Positions 25,694 to 35,100 of a DNA stretch of 64,000 nucleotides are shown here, piece after piece. Source of the DNA: Albidovulum litorale (GTDB taxonomy: Bacteria; Pseudomonadota; Alphaproteobacteria; Rhodobacterales; Rhodobacteraceae). The DNA is taken from contig NZ_JAOWKZ010000002.1 of the NCBI RefSeq assembly GCF_025751495.1, positions 372,001-436,000 on the forward strand, given 5' to 3'. Numbering within the stretch: the stretch's first letter is position 1; every line of letters starts with the position of its first letter. A program made the position numbers and the translations under genes. The notes under the pieces are model-generated. The model saw nothing but the letters and a program-made list of their open reading frames with translations, was not told the origin of the DNA and did not search any database.

Positions 25694-27874
25694 TCAGTCC
25701 TCGACCGTGAGGAAGGGCGGGCCTTCCAGCACCTCGCCGATGATCACCGCTGTCTCGCCCACCGCATGGAGCCGCCGGACAAGGTCCATCGCGCTGTCCG
25801 CCGGGACCGCAGCCAGGAGCCCGCCTGCGGTCTGGGGGTCAAAGAGCAGATCAGCGCGCGGACTTTCCGTCAGGAACATCCGCGCCATGACTGCACGGTT
25901 CGCGGGAAGGAGCGTGGAGCCATGGCCCGCTGCCGCAAGTGCCTCGGCACCCGGCAGGACGGGCACATGCGAGAGCGATATGCGTGCCGCAGTGCCAGAC
26001 GCCTCCATCATGGTCATCAGGTGTCCGGCAAGGCCGAACCCTGTGATGTCGGTCATCGCACCCGCCGCAGGCGCGAGGATACGCGCCGCCGCGCCCTGCG
26101 GGCGGGTCATGGAGTCGAGCGCTCCGGCAACAACATCGCCCGGCGCGGCGCGGGCCATCTCGGCGGCGAGGATCACGCCGGTACCAATCGGCTTGGTGAG
26201 GATCAGCCAGTCGCCCGGCCGCGCCTCGGCCTGAGTTACGGCGCCGCCAGCGGTGAGCCCGGTGACCGTGAACCCCACGGTGAGTTCGGCCCCGAGACTG
26301 GTATGCCCGCCCACAACGTCGGCATCTTCGGCCCCGAAGGTCTCGGCGGCGGCCGTCATGATCTCGCGCAGGGTATCCGCCTGCATCCGGGACGACATAC
26401 GGGGCAGGATCACCTGCGCCAGCGCCGCCTGCGGACACGCGCCCATCGACCAGACGTCGCCCATGGCATGGATCGCGGTGATTTTCGCCAGAAGGTAAGG
26501 GTCTTCAGTGAAGGCGCGGACATGATCGGTCGTCAGGACCTGTTGGTCCTTGCCATGCGCCAGCACAGCCGCGTCGTCCCCCGGACCCGACAGCACATCG
26601 GGCCGAACCGGCCTCGGCAGGCCCGCGAGAGCCGCGCGCAGATCGGCCTGCCCGACCTTGGCGCCGCAGCCGCCGCAAAGGGGCTTGCCCTTGCCAAGCT
26701 CGTCCCGCACCCCGGCAGCAACGCGTTCGGGCAAGGGCGGCGCGTCCATGAAGGGCAATTCGTGGAACTTCTCCATGAATTTCCGGTCGATCCGATCCTT
26801 CCAGCGCCAGAGCCAGGCGCCGTCGAGCGGCAGGCCCCATTTGTCGGCGACCGCGCCCTTGAACCCGGTGGAAATGAGCTTGAGATAGTCGCGCTGTGGC
26901 CGGTAGGCCTGCATATTCCCGCGCCCGGTCAGGGCAACTTCGAGGTTGTGCGCAAGCACCGGCGCCTGCCGCACGGCGAAAACCCCGGCTTTGGGGCGTG
27001 GTGCGAACCCCATCTGGGCGATGTCGCCGCAGGCGAAGATCGCCGGATCGGTCAGGCTTTGCAGGGTCGGGCCGACCTGCACGAACCCGTTTTCCAGCGA
27101 GAGCCCGGTATCAGCAAGCCAGCCCCCGGCGCGCGCCACAGCCGTGCCGATCACGAAATCCGCGCGCACCAGATGGCCATCGGCCAGCCGCACGCCGCCC
27201 CGCTCAAAACTTGTCGCTTCCATCCCCTCGATCAGCGAAATGCGGGCCCGCGTCATGTGGGCCCGGAGCGCGCGACTTGCCCCCGCCCCGATCACAGACA
27301 ATGCCTGCGACCGCTCAATCACGCTGATCGTGGCCGACTCTCCCAGACGGTGGCGGGCGGCAAGCGCCAGTTCCACACCAGCGACGCCGCCGCCGATCAC
27401 CGCAACCGATGGTGCCGCATCGCGCTTTGTGTGACCGGCGACGAACTTCTCCCACCGGTCAGCGAAGGCATCGAGCGGCTTGGCCGGAACCGCATGATCG
27501 GCAAAGCCGGGAAGGCCGGGCATCTCTGACGTGATACCAACATCGATCGAGGCGATGTCATAGGCAATGTCAGGCCGACCCGGCACGGTGATGCGGCGGG
27601 CCGCAAGGTCGATACCCGTCGCCCGGCCGAGGATCAGCCGCGCCCCCGCGTGGCGGGCAAGTTTAACAAGGTCGATCTGCAATTCGTCGCGCGCGTAATG
27701 CCCGGCGATATGGCCGGGCAGCATGCCGGAATAGGCCGCCGTCGGGAGGGGATTGATCAGTGTCAGCCGCACCCCCGGCACAGGCCGCATCCCCCACATG
27801 CGCAAGACGAGCGCATGTGTGTGACCGCCGCCAATCAGGACGAGGTCGCGGGTGAACGGGATCTGCACCTGCAT
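25694..27874 (-). CDS. selD: Selenide, water dikinase fused to an FAD/NAD(P) oxidoreductase domain
   Basis: A 726-residue fusion. Residues about 1-380 are a pyridine-nucleotide-disulfide (NDH-2-like) flavoprotein: LVLIGGGHTHALVLRMWG, SVAVIGGGVAGVELALAA and ACGDIAQM. Residues about 395-726 are SelD, which makes selenophosphate from selenide and ATP: C403 in CGGCGAK (with K406), GPGDDAAVL, TTDHVRAFTEDPY, VVGGHTSLGAEL and a C-terminal FDPQTAGGLL. The active-site residue is Cys, not selenocysteine, and the second cysteine of the usual CGCK is Ala. AAGGAGG precedes the ATG. The oxidoreductase may supply reduced selenium. Confidence 0.92.
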   Translation of the reverse strand: MQVQIPFTRDLVLIGGGHTHALVLRMWGMRPVPGVRLTLINPLPTAAYSGMLPGHIAGHYARDELQIDLVKLARHAGARLILGRATGIDLAARRITVPGRPDIAYDIASIDVGITSEMPGLPGFADHAVPAKPLDAFADRWEKFVAGHTKRDAAPSVAVIGGGVAGVELALAARHRLGESATISVIERSQALSVIGAGASRALRAHMTRARISLIEGMEATSFERGGVRLADGHLVRADFVIGTAVARAGGWLADTGLSLENGFVQVGPTLQSLTDPAIFACGDIAQMGFAPRPKAGVFAVRQAPVLAHNLEVALTGRGNMQAYRPQRDYLKLISTGFKGAVADKWGLPLDGAWLWRWKDRIDRKFMEKFHELPFMDAPPLPERVAAGVRDELGKGKPLCGGCGAKVGQADLRAALAGLPRPVRPDVLSGPGDDAAVLAHGKDQQVLTTDHVRAFTEDPYLLAKITAIHAMGDVWSMGACPQAALAQVILPRMSSRMQADTLREIMTAAAETFGAEDADVVGGHTSLGAELTVGFTVTGLTAGGAVTQAEARPGDWLILTKPIGTGVILAAEMARAAPGDVVAGALDSMTRPQGAAARILAPAAGAMTDITGFGLAGHLMTMMEASGTAARISLSHVPVLPGAEALAAAGHGSTLLPANRAVMARMFLTESPRADLLFDPQTAGGLLAAVPADSAMDLVRRLHAVGETAVIIGEVLEGPPFLTVED

Positions 27875-27990
27875 CGGGCCTCCTTCGGCCTATCCCTAGC
27901 GCGGGCGCGCGCATTTGGCGATGCCCGGACTTTCGCATCGGCGGGGATGCGGCTATTCATCGCCCCGATGGTCCGGAAAGGGAGCTGAGG

Positions 27991-29001
27991 ATGCGCGTCT
28001 ATATCACCGGGGTCGCCGGCTTTATCGGCTTCCACCTTGCGGACCTTCTCCTTGACGAAGGCATCCGGGTCCATGGCATGGACGGGATGACGGATTATTA
28101 CGACGTCAATCTGAAACGGGGTCGCCTTGCGGTTCTGAACCAGAAACCGGGCTTTGGATTCACCGAATGCATGCTGGAGGACAGCGCCACACTTGCTGCC
28201 GACATGGCCGCCTTCAAACCGGATATCGTCGTCCATCTCGCGGCGCAGGCAGGCGTCCGTTACAGCCTGGAAGCGCCGCGCAGTTATCTGTCCTCGAATA
28301 TCGAGGGCACGTTCAACGTGATGGAGGCGTCGCGCGATCTGGGGGTCAAGCACCTGCTGCTTGCCTCCACCTCATCGGTTTTCGGCGCCAATACCGAGAT
28401 GCCGTACCGCGAGACCGACAAGGTCGACACTCAGGTCTCGCTCTATGCCGCAACCAAGAAGGCGACCGAGGCACTTAGCCATTCCTGGGCGCATCTTTAC
28501 AACCTGCCCACGACCTGTTTCCGTTTCTTCACGGTCTATGGCCCGTGGGGGCGCCCGGACATGGCGCCTTTCAAGTTCACCAAGGCGATCCTCGCCGGCG
28601 AACCCATCGACGTCTACGGCCATGGCGAGATGTTCCGAGATTTCACCTATGTGACGGACCTTGTGCGAGGGGTCCGGCTGTTGATGGACGCCGTGCCGGA
28701 GCGGCCTTCAACAGTCGAGTCTATAGAGACAGGCGACAGCCTGTCACCGGTCGCTCCCTGGCGGGTCGTCAATATCGGCAATGGCGAGAAGGTGGCGCTT
28801 GGCGATTTCATCGCGGCGATCGAAGCGGCAACGGGCAAGGTCGCGAAGCGCAATCTGATGGAAATGCAGAAGGGCGATGTGCGCGCCACCTGGGCCGACA
28901 ACACCCTCCTGCGCCGCCTCACCGGCTACCGACCCCAGACCGATATCCGAACCGGCATGCAAAGCTTCGTCGATTGGTACCGCGACTATTATCGTCTTTG
29001 A
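27991..29001 (+). CDS. NAD-dependent nucleotide-sugar epimerase (UDP-glucuronate 4-epimerase-like)
   Basis: A 336-residue short-chain dehydrogenase-fold enzyme. It has the NAD motif TGVAGFIGFHLADLLL, VVHLAAQAGVRYSLEAP, the Ser/Thr region LLASTSSVFG, catalytic YAATKKATE and FRFFTVYGPWGRPDMA, the last typical of UDP-glucuronate/UDP-galacturonate epimerases in envelope polysaccharide synthesis. It stands alone, divergent from selD and just upstream of tRNA-Met. The exact sugar cannot be decided from sequence alone. Confidence 0.88.
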   Translation: MRVYITGVAGFIGFHLADLLLDEGIRVHGMDGMTDYYDVNLKRGRLAVLNQKPGFGFTECMLEDSATLAADMAAFKPDIVVHLAAQAGVRYSLEAPRSYLSSNIEGTFNVMEASRDLGVKHLLLASTSSVFGANTEMPYRETDKVDTQVSLYAATKKATEALSHSWAHLYNLPTTCFRFFTVYGPWGRPDMAPFKFTKAILAGEPIDVYGHGEMFRDFTYVTDLVRGVRLLMDAVPERPSTVESIETGDSLSPVAPWRVVNIGNGEKVALGDFIAAIEAATGKVAKRNLMEMQKGDVRATWADNTLLRRLTGYRPQTDIRTGMQSFVDWYRDYYRL

Positions 29002-29022
29002 TCCTTTGGGGGAGATTCTCCC

Positions 29023-29051
29023 TTGACGGGCGGCGGGGGCTGGCATAGCTA
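29023..29051 (+). promoter_or_regulatory. Probable tRNA-Met promoter
   Basis: TTGACG (29023-29028) and TAGCTA (29046-29051) are separated by 17 bp, ending 12 nt before the mature tRNA 5' end. This is a good sigma-70-type arrangement for a stable RNA gene in this group. Confidence 0.6.
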
Positions 29052-29063
29052 CACCGCCGGTGT

Positions 29064-29140
29064 GGCGAGGTAGCTCAGCTGGTTAGAGCACACGACTCAT
29101 AATCGTGGGGTCGGGAGTTCAAGTCTCCCCCTCGCCACCA
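29064..29140 (+). tRNA. tRNA-Met (anticodon CAT), elongator type
   Basis: A complete 77-nt cloverleaf with encoded CCA. Acceptor GGCGAGG pairs with CCTCGCC, the D arm is GCTC/GAGC, the anticodon stem CACGA/TCGTG encloses the loop CTCATAA (anticodon CAT), and the T stem GGGAG/CTCCC encloses TTCAAGT. The GAGCACA...CTCATAA...GGGGTC context resembles elongator tRNA-Met, not the initiator, which would have a different acceptor end and GGG/CCC anticodon stem. A tRNA-Ile2 with lysidine-modified CAT is less likely. Confidence 0.95.
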
Positions 29141-29192
29141 CATTTCATTCACTCTGAATCGCGGCACAAAGGGCGAGCAACCTTGCCGGACA

Positions 29193-29211
29193 AGGTGGGT
29201 TAAACCCACCT
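29193..29211. terminator. Bidirectional hairpin between tRNA-Met and the CMD gene
   Basis: AGGTGGGT and ACCCACCT form an 8-bp perfect stem with a TAA loop. It lies between a rightward tRNA and a leftward gene whose stop is 6 nt away, so it can serve both. Confidence 0.6.
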
Positions 29212-29216
29212 AAAGA

Positions 29217-29609
29217 TCAGGTCGGGCTATTGCCGTCTTCCAGCACCTTCCGTGCCACGCGGAAGCATTCCAGCGCCTGCGGTACGCCACAATAGATGCC
29301 GACGACATGGATGATCGCGCGAATCTCGTCCTTGGTGACACCGTTGTTGATTGCGCCCCGGCAATGGATCTCCCATTCATGCATCTTGCCGAGCGCGCCA
29401 ATCATCGCGAGGTTCATCATTGACCGCGTCTTTGCGGGGATGACATCGTCGCCCCAGCCGAAGCCCCAGCACCAGGCGGTCATCGCCTCCTGAAACGGGC
29501 GCGTGAAATCGTCAGCAGCGGCCAGATTTCTTTCGACATAATCCGCGCCGAGTGTCGCCTTGCGTTGTGCAAGTCCTTTCAGGAAAAGGTCTTCGTCGAA
29601 TGCGCTCAT
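29217..29609 (-). CDS. Carboxymuconolactone decarboxylase family protein
   Basis: A 130-residue protein of the CMD/AhpD-like fold. The segment MMNLAMIGALGKMHEWEIHCRGAINNGVTKDEI is the conserved helical core shared with PcaC (4-carboxymuconolactone decarboxylase). The CxxC pair of peroxidase-type relatives is absent, which favours a decarboxylase or unknown function. The start at 29609 has GGAGGGAA upstream. No other beta-ketoadipate genes are nearby, so the pathway is not supported by context. Confidence 0.8.
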   Translation of the reverse strand: MSAFDEDLFLKGLAQRKATLGADYVERNLAAADDFTRPFQEAMTAWCWGFGWGDDVIPAKTRSMMNLAMIGALGKMHEWEIHCRGAINNGVTKDEIRAIIHVVGIYCGVPQALECFRVARKVLEDGNSPT

Positions 29610-29730
29610 CGTTCCCTCCGATCCTGTCGCAGGCGACCTTAGCCTGATTTGTCGGGATTGACAGGGGCGATCACCCCGAAAAGCGCCGATCCACACCTCT
29701 TGACCGGCAGCACATCATGCAATGCGTTTC

Positions 29731-31938
29731 TTACGTCGCCGGACGCGCGTCGAGAGGGCGGAACTCACCGATCTTTCCTGCAATCGCGACTTTCTTCAGC
29801 GGTTTCGTCAGATAGTGGTCGATGCCAGCTGCGAGAATCGAGTCACTGTCGCCTTCCATCGCATGGGCAGTGAGTGCAACGATCGGTGTCCGGGTCAGCC
29901 CGCGCTCTTCCTCGATAGACCGGATGGCGCGGGCAGCCTCACGACCATCCATTTCGGGCATGGAGATATCCATGAAGATCAAATCGGGACGGAAACTGCG
30001 CCACTGATCCACCGCCTCGCGCCCATTGGCGGCGAACTGCAGGTCGATGTCGAAATCCGTCACCATCTTGCGAAAGACAAGCTGGTTGGTGCGATTGTCC
30101 TCTGCCGCCAGCACGCGCATCTGCCGTTTCTCGCCGACAGGGGATTCCGGTTCCGCCGGATCGAGCGGCAAGAACCCCTCGTTTTTAGTGCCGGGATAGG
30201 AGAGGTGCTGCAAGGTCCGGAACAGCTCGGAGCGGAGGATTGGCTTTTGCAGAACCGCTGCCATGTCACGAGTCGCACCTTCTGCGGCGTCAGGATGCGA
30301 CGAGAGGAGCAGGATCGGCGCCGTTACCCCCACCGCGCGCAACTGGGCCGCAAGTTCCGGTCCCTCGACTTCCGGCATGTCGTGATCGGTGAGCACAACA
30401 TCGAAAAAGCCGCCAGCGGCGACCGCCTGCAAGGCCTCACCGGCACTGCGGCACATCGTGACCTCTAGCCCGTAGGTCTGAAGCTGACGTTCCAGGATGA
30501 CCCGGTTGATCTGCACATCGTCGACGATGAGCGCTCGTCTCAGAAGGATCGGGCGGTCAGGTTTGTCGATGATCTGTATTGGCTCAGCCGGGGCAAAGGT
30601 CACGCGAAAGCCAAAGCACGATCCCTGCCCCGCCTCGCTGTCGACCCAGATCGTTCCGCCCATCAGTTCCACCAGCTGACGGGTGATCGCGAGACCGAGC
30701 CCGGTCCCCTCGAACTTGCGGTTCGATTGCTCTTCGACCTGATTGAATTCACCGAAGATGTGATCGATGTAGTCGGGCGATATGCCGATTCCGGTATCCT
30801 CGACCGTGACATGCAGGTCGAACCGGCTATCCGGTAGTTCCAAGCCGACCACGCGCGCCAGCACATGCCCTTCGGACGTGAACTTGACCGCATTACCCAG
30901 AAGATTAGTAAGAATCTGCCGCATCCGCCCGGGATCGCCGACATAGCGGGTCGGCAGGAAGAGATCGAAATCGACCAGAAGCTTGATGCCCTTGTCGCGG
31001 GCCGAGGGTTGCAGCAGCAGCACCACCTCGTGCAGGCAGCGTTCCAGATCGAAGGGTTCGGGATAGAGCTTCAACTTCTCCGCCTCGATCTTGGAATAGT
31101 CGAGCACGTCGTTGATGATCGTTAAAAGCGCCTCGCCCGATGACTTGATCGTCTCGGCAAAGAGCCTCTGCTCCTCGCCCAGATCGGTGTCGATCAAGAG
31201 TTCGGCCATGCCCACGACCCCGTTCATTGGGGTGCGGATCTCATGGCTCATATTCGCGAGGAAGGCCGATTTCGCGCGGTTCGCGGACTCAGCCCTAGCC
31301 CTCGCTTCCTCCAGTTCTGCCTCGCGCTCCATCGCCTCGGTGATGTCGAGCGCCATCGAAACCATATCGCCTTCGCTTCCGCGTCGGTCAATAAAGCGGA
31401 TATGACGGCCGTCTGTCAGCCGCACCGTCTTTTGTGGAATATCGGCGCGAGCGATCCGTTCGGTCATCTCATGGCGCCAGTCGTGAACGTCTCTGCCATC
31501 CAGATCGACAATTCCGGCCTCGGCCAGTGTTACGATCATCATGTCGTAGTGGATACCGGTCTGGATATCGGTCCTGTCATTGAAAAGCGAGAACCACGCC
31601 CCGTTCGCAGCAACAAGCCGCATCCCGGTGTCAAAAACCGCGAATCCGTCCTGAATGGTCTCAATCGCCTCCCACAGACGCCGTTCTGCAATTTCCGCCG
31701 CATCGGTCGCGCGACGAAGGTCGGACATGATGTGATTGTTCTGCCCTTTGAGCGATTCGGCTTCGCAAAGCGCTTGTTCAAGTCCGTGACGCTGTTCGAC
31801 AATCTGGTCAGAGAGGCTGCGCGCATGTTGCGATAACTGCGAATTGGCCGCGAACAGCTCGCGCTTCTTCTGTTCCAGCAGGCGTTCGGCGGCTAGGCGC
31901 GCGCGCCGTTCTTTGGCGAGTTTCTCGGCTATGCTCAC
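29731..31938 (-). CDS. Hybrid sensor histidine kinase with two receiver domains
   Basis: A 735-residue cytoplasmic kinase. A coiled coil (about 1-85, rich in ARLAAERLLEQKKRE) leads into a PAS-like domain (about 90-190, ETIQDGFAVFDTGMRL), HisKA with H232 in NMSHEIRTPMNG, an ATPase domain (N box, VEDTGIGIS, GTGLGLAI), receiver 1 (phospho-Asp D518) and receiver 2 (D657 in FMDISMPEMDG). No membrane helix or Hpt domain is seen. The GTG at 31938 is chosen because GGAG lies 7 nt upstream; a longer ATG start at 32001 lacks a ribosome site. It is divergent from the macroglobulin gene. Confidence 0.88.
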   Translation of the reverse strand: MSIAEKLAKERRARLAAERLLEQKKRELFAANSQLSQHARSLSDQIVEQRHGLEQALCEAESLKGQNNHIMSDLRRATDAAEIAERRLWEAIETIQDGFAVFDTGMRLVAANGAWFSLFNDRTDIQTGIHYDMMIVTLAEAGIVDLDGRDVHDWRHEMTERIARADIPQKTVRLTDGRHIRFIDRRGSEGDMVSMALDITEAMEREAELEEARARAESANRAKSAFLANMSHEIRTPMNGVVGMAELLIDTDLGEEQRLFAETIKSSGEALLTIINDVLDYSKIEAEKLKLYPEPFDLERCLHEVVLLLQPSARDKGIKLLVDFDLFLPTRYVGDPGRMRQILTNLLGNAVKFTSEGHVLARVVGLELPDSRFDLHVTVEDTGIGISPDYIDHIFGEFNQVEEQSNRKFEGTGLGLAITRQLVELMGGTIWVDSEAGQGSCFGFRVTFAPAEPIQIIDKPDRPILLRRALIVDDVQINRVILERQLQTYGLEVTMCRSAGEALQAVAAGGFFDVVLTDHDMPEVEGPELAAQLRAVGVTAPILLLSSHPDAAEGATRDMAAVLQKPILRSELFRTLQHLSYPGTKNEGFLPLDPAEPESPVGEKRQMRVLAAEDNRTNQLVFRKMVTDFDIDLQFAANGREAVDQWRSFRPDLIFMDISMPEMDGREAARAIRSIEEERGLTRTPIVALTAHAMEGDSDSILAAGIDHYLTKPLKKVAIAGKIGEFRPLDARPAT

Positions 31939-32102
31939 ATCCCTTCTCCGGCCCGACCGTGCGGAATACCGCCCGCGCGACTCCGACCATCGCGCAACCA
32001 TGTGAAGGAACGCTTAAACGCCGCCCCAGTCGCGGTCGTCACGGTTGCGAATCCCGCCCGGGCCTGCGAGCATCAGGGCATTGACCGGAAATGGGGATTT
32101 CG

Positions 32103-35100
32103 ATGCGCGCCCTTGCAATCGCGGCCCTCGCGGCAAGTCTTTTCGTGGCGGGCCAAGCGCCAGCCCGGGACCTGATCCCCGAACGCCGCGCGGTTCTGGT
32201 CGAGAATATGGACTTTCCGGGCGGCGACCTGCGCGCGCTTTATGACATCGGTTTTGACGCCTGCCGCGCGGCCTGCCTTTCCGAGAACGCCTGCACGGCC
32301 TTCACCTATAACCGCCGCGCCTCCTCCTGCTTCCCAAAGTCCGGTGCCGGTGAACCTGCGCCCTATATCGGCGCGATTTCGGGCCGTATGCTGGAAGCCG
32401 CGCCGGGGTCCTCAGAGCGCGCCCAGCTCCGGGCGGATGAACTGGGCTTCCTTAGGCCCGAAGATTTGATCGCGGCCTATGATCAGGCGCAGGGCCTGAC
32501 GGCACTTCATATCGCGGGTGAAATGCCCGCAGACGAACTGGCGGGTCTGGCACAGAGCGCACGTTCGAATGCAAACTGGCCGAGAGCCGCCGAACTTGCG
32601 GGAATGCTGACCGGTATAACCGATCTGGCGGGCGACTGGGCAGATTACGCCGATGCGCTGTTGCACCTCAAAAGCGACAGTAGCGGTCGGATGCGGGAAT
32701 ATGCCGAGCGTGCCGCGCGCGCCGCGACCAACGCATATCTCAGGGCTGATGCCGCACCCCTGCGTGCAAACACTTTGGTCACACTGGCGAACGCTTTCGA
32801 CCGGATCGGCCGCGGGCGCGACATGATCCCGCTCCTAAGGCTCGCACAAAGCATCCAACCACGTGACGATACGGCGGCGATGCTGGACGATGCGATCGGA
32901 AAATACGGGTTCCGCATTTCCGAAACGCAGGTCGAGGCGGATAGTGCCAGCCCCCGTATCTGCGCGTTCTTCAACGAGGATCTGGTTCGCTCAGGCACTG
33001 ACTACGCACCCTTCGTGAAACTGCCCGAGGCGGGTCTTTCAGTCGAAGCCTCTGGCCGCCAGATCTGCGTTGCCGGTTTTGTCCACGGCGCGAGGGCAAC
33101 GCTGACCTTCCGCGAAGGCCTACCTGCCGCCTCAGGCGAGGTTCTGGCCAAGGATACCCAGATCACCCAATATATCCGCGACCGGTCCGCCGCCGTGCGC
33201 TTCCCCGGCCGCGCCTATGTTCTACCGCGTGTGGGGACGAAGGGTATCCCGGTCGAGACGGTGAATGCCGAAACGCTCGACTTGACGCTGCTGCGTCTCT
33301 CCGATCGCAACCTGATCCGCGCGATTCAGGGCGGCATGTTCGGCCGCCCACTGGATTACTGGTCGGCGGAAAACCTGAAATCCGAGGTCGCCGAAGAGGT
33401 CTGGACCGGCACCGGCGAGGTCGGGATGCAAGTCAACCGCGATATGACCACGCTTCTGCCGCTCGACGGCGTCATGTCCGACCTCGGCCCCGGCATCTAC
33501 GCGCTGCAGGCCGCCATTCCGGGCAAGGACCCCTATGACGATCCTGCCGCGACGCAGTGGTTCGTGATCTCGGACCTCGGACTGACGGCGATGGAGGGCG
33601 TGGACGGCCTGCATGTCTTCGTCCGCGCGCTGTCTGACGCGTCGGCCAGCGAAGGCGTGACCGCAACGCTGCTGTCCCGCGCCAATGCGGTGATCGGGGC
33701 CGTGACCACGGATGCCGAAGGATACGCCCGCTTCGATGCCGGGCTGGCCGCCGGAATCGGCGGCGCGGCACCCGCGCTGGTGATGGTCGAGAAGGGCGAG
33801 GATATGGCCTTTCTGCCGCTGACCGAGGCGGAGTTCGACCTTTCCGACCGGGGCGTCGCTGGGCGTGAGGCCGCCCCGCCCATCGACGTGTTCCTTTCGA
33901 CCGACCGGGGCGCCTACCGGGCGGGCGAAACCGTAAACGCCACCATCCTTGCCCGCGATCAGAAGGTCGACGGCCTGGCCGGGCTGCCGATGACCGCGCG
34001 TCTGATCCGGCCCGACGGGGTCGAATATTCCCGCGCGCTTCTCGACCATGCGGGCGCAGGCGGTTTCGTCGCCAGAATGCCGCTTGCCGGAAGCGCGCCA
34101 CATGGAACCTGGCGGATCGAAAGCTTTGTCGAAGAGGGCAAGCTGCTCGCCTCACAGAGCTTCCTTGTCGAGGATTTCCTGCCCGAACGCATCGACTTTG
34201 ACCTGACCCTGCCCGAGGGTGCCCTGCGCCTGACCGACCGGCCGCCGCTGACGGTCGCGGCGCGTTACCTCTTTGGCGCGCCGGGGGCGGAACTGGATGT
34301 CGAGGGCGATCTGAGGATCAGCGCGCTGACGCAGCTTGATGCCTTCCCCGGCTATGCTTTCGGGCGCTATGATGAGCCGTTCTCGCCCTATCGCGACGCG
34401 CTCGAGGACGCACCGAAGACCGGTGCCGATGGAAGCGCGGTCCTGTCGGTCAGCTTCCCCGATCTCGGTGAGGCCGCGAACCGGCCTTTGGAGGCGAGCG
34501 TTGCCGTGCGGGTCAAGGAAGGGTCCGGCCGGCCGGTCGAACGCAGCATCGCCCGGCGCATCCTGCCCGATGACCCGGTCATCGGGATCAAACCCTTGTT
34601 TGAGGAAGGCACGGTGCCGCAGGGGTCGGAGGCCGGGTTCAACCTGATCGCGGTCGGGCCGGATGAAGAACCGGCCACGCGCGCCGTCCACTGGACGATC
34701 AACCGGATCGAACGGAACTATCAGTGGTATTCGCTCCACGGCAACTGGGACTGGGAGGTAACCACAACCCGGTCCCGCGTGGTGAGCGGCGAGGCACTGC
34801 TGACGCCCGAAGGGCCGGTGGGCATTTCTGCCCCGGTCGACTGGGGCAATTACGAACTGGTGGTGGAGGCGACGGAGGGTGCCCATACCTCATCCTCCGT
34901 CGAATTCTATGCGGGCTGGTATGTTCCCGCCGATGCTGCGGAAACGCCTGATACGCTGACCGTCGCGCTCGACAAGGACGCCTATCGGCCGGGCGACACG
35001 GCGCGGCTGCGGATCGAACCCCGCGCGGATGGCGTGGCTTTGGTCACGGTCCTCTCGAACCGGCTGATTGACATGAAGGCCGTGCCGGTGAAGGCGGGTG

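Noticed and set aside
25589-27529. Open frame of 646 codons on the plus strand opposite selD
   Set aside because: Antisense of the SelD fusion with biased Arg/His/Pro composition; the opposite strand has full domain support.
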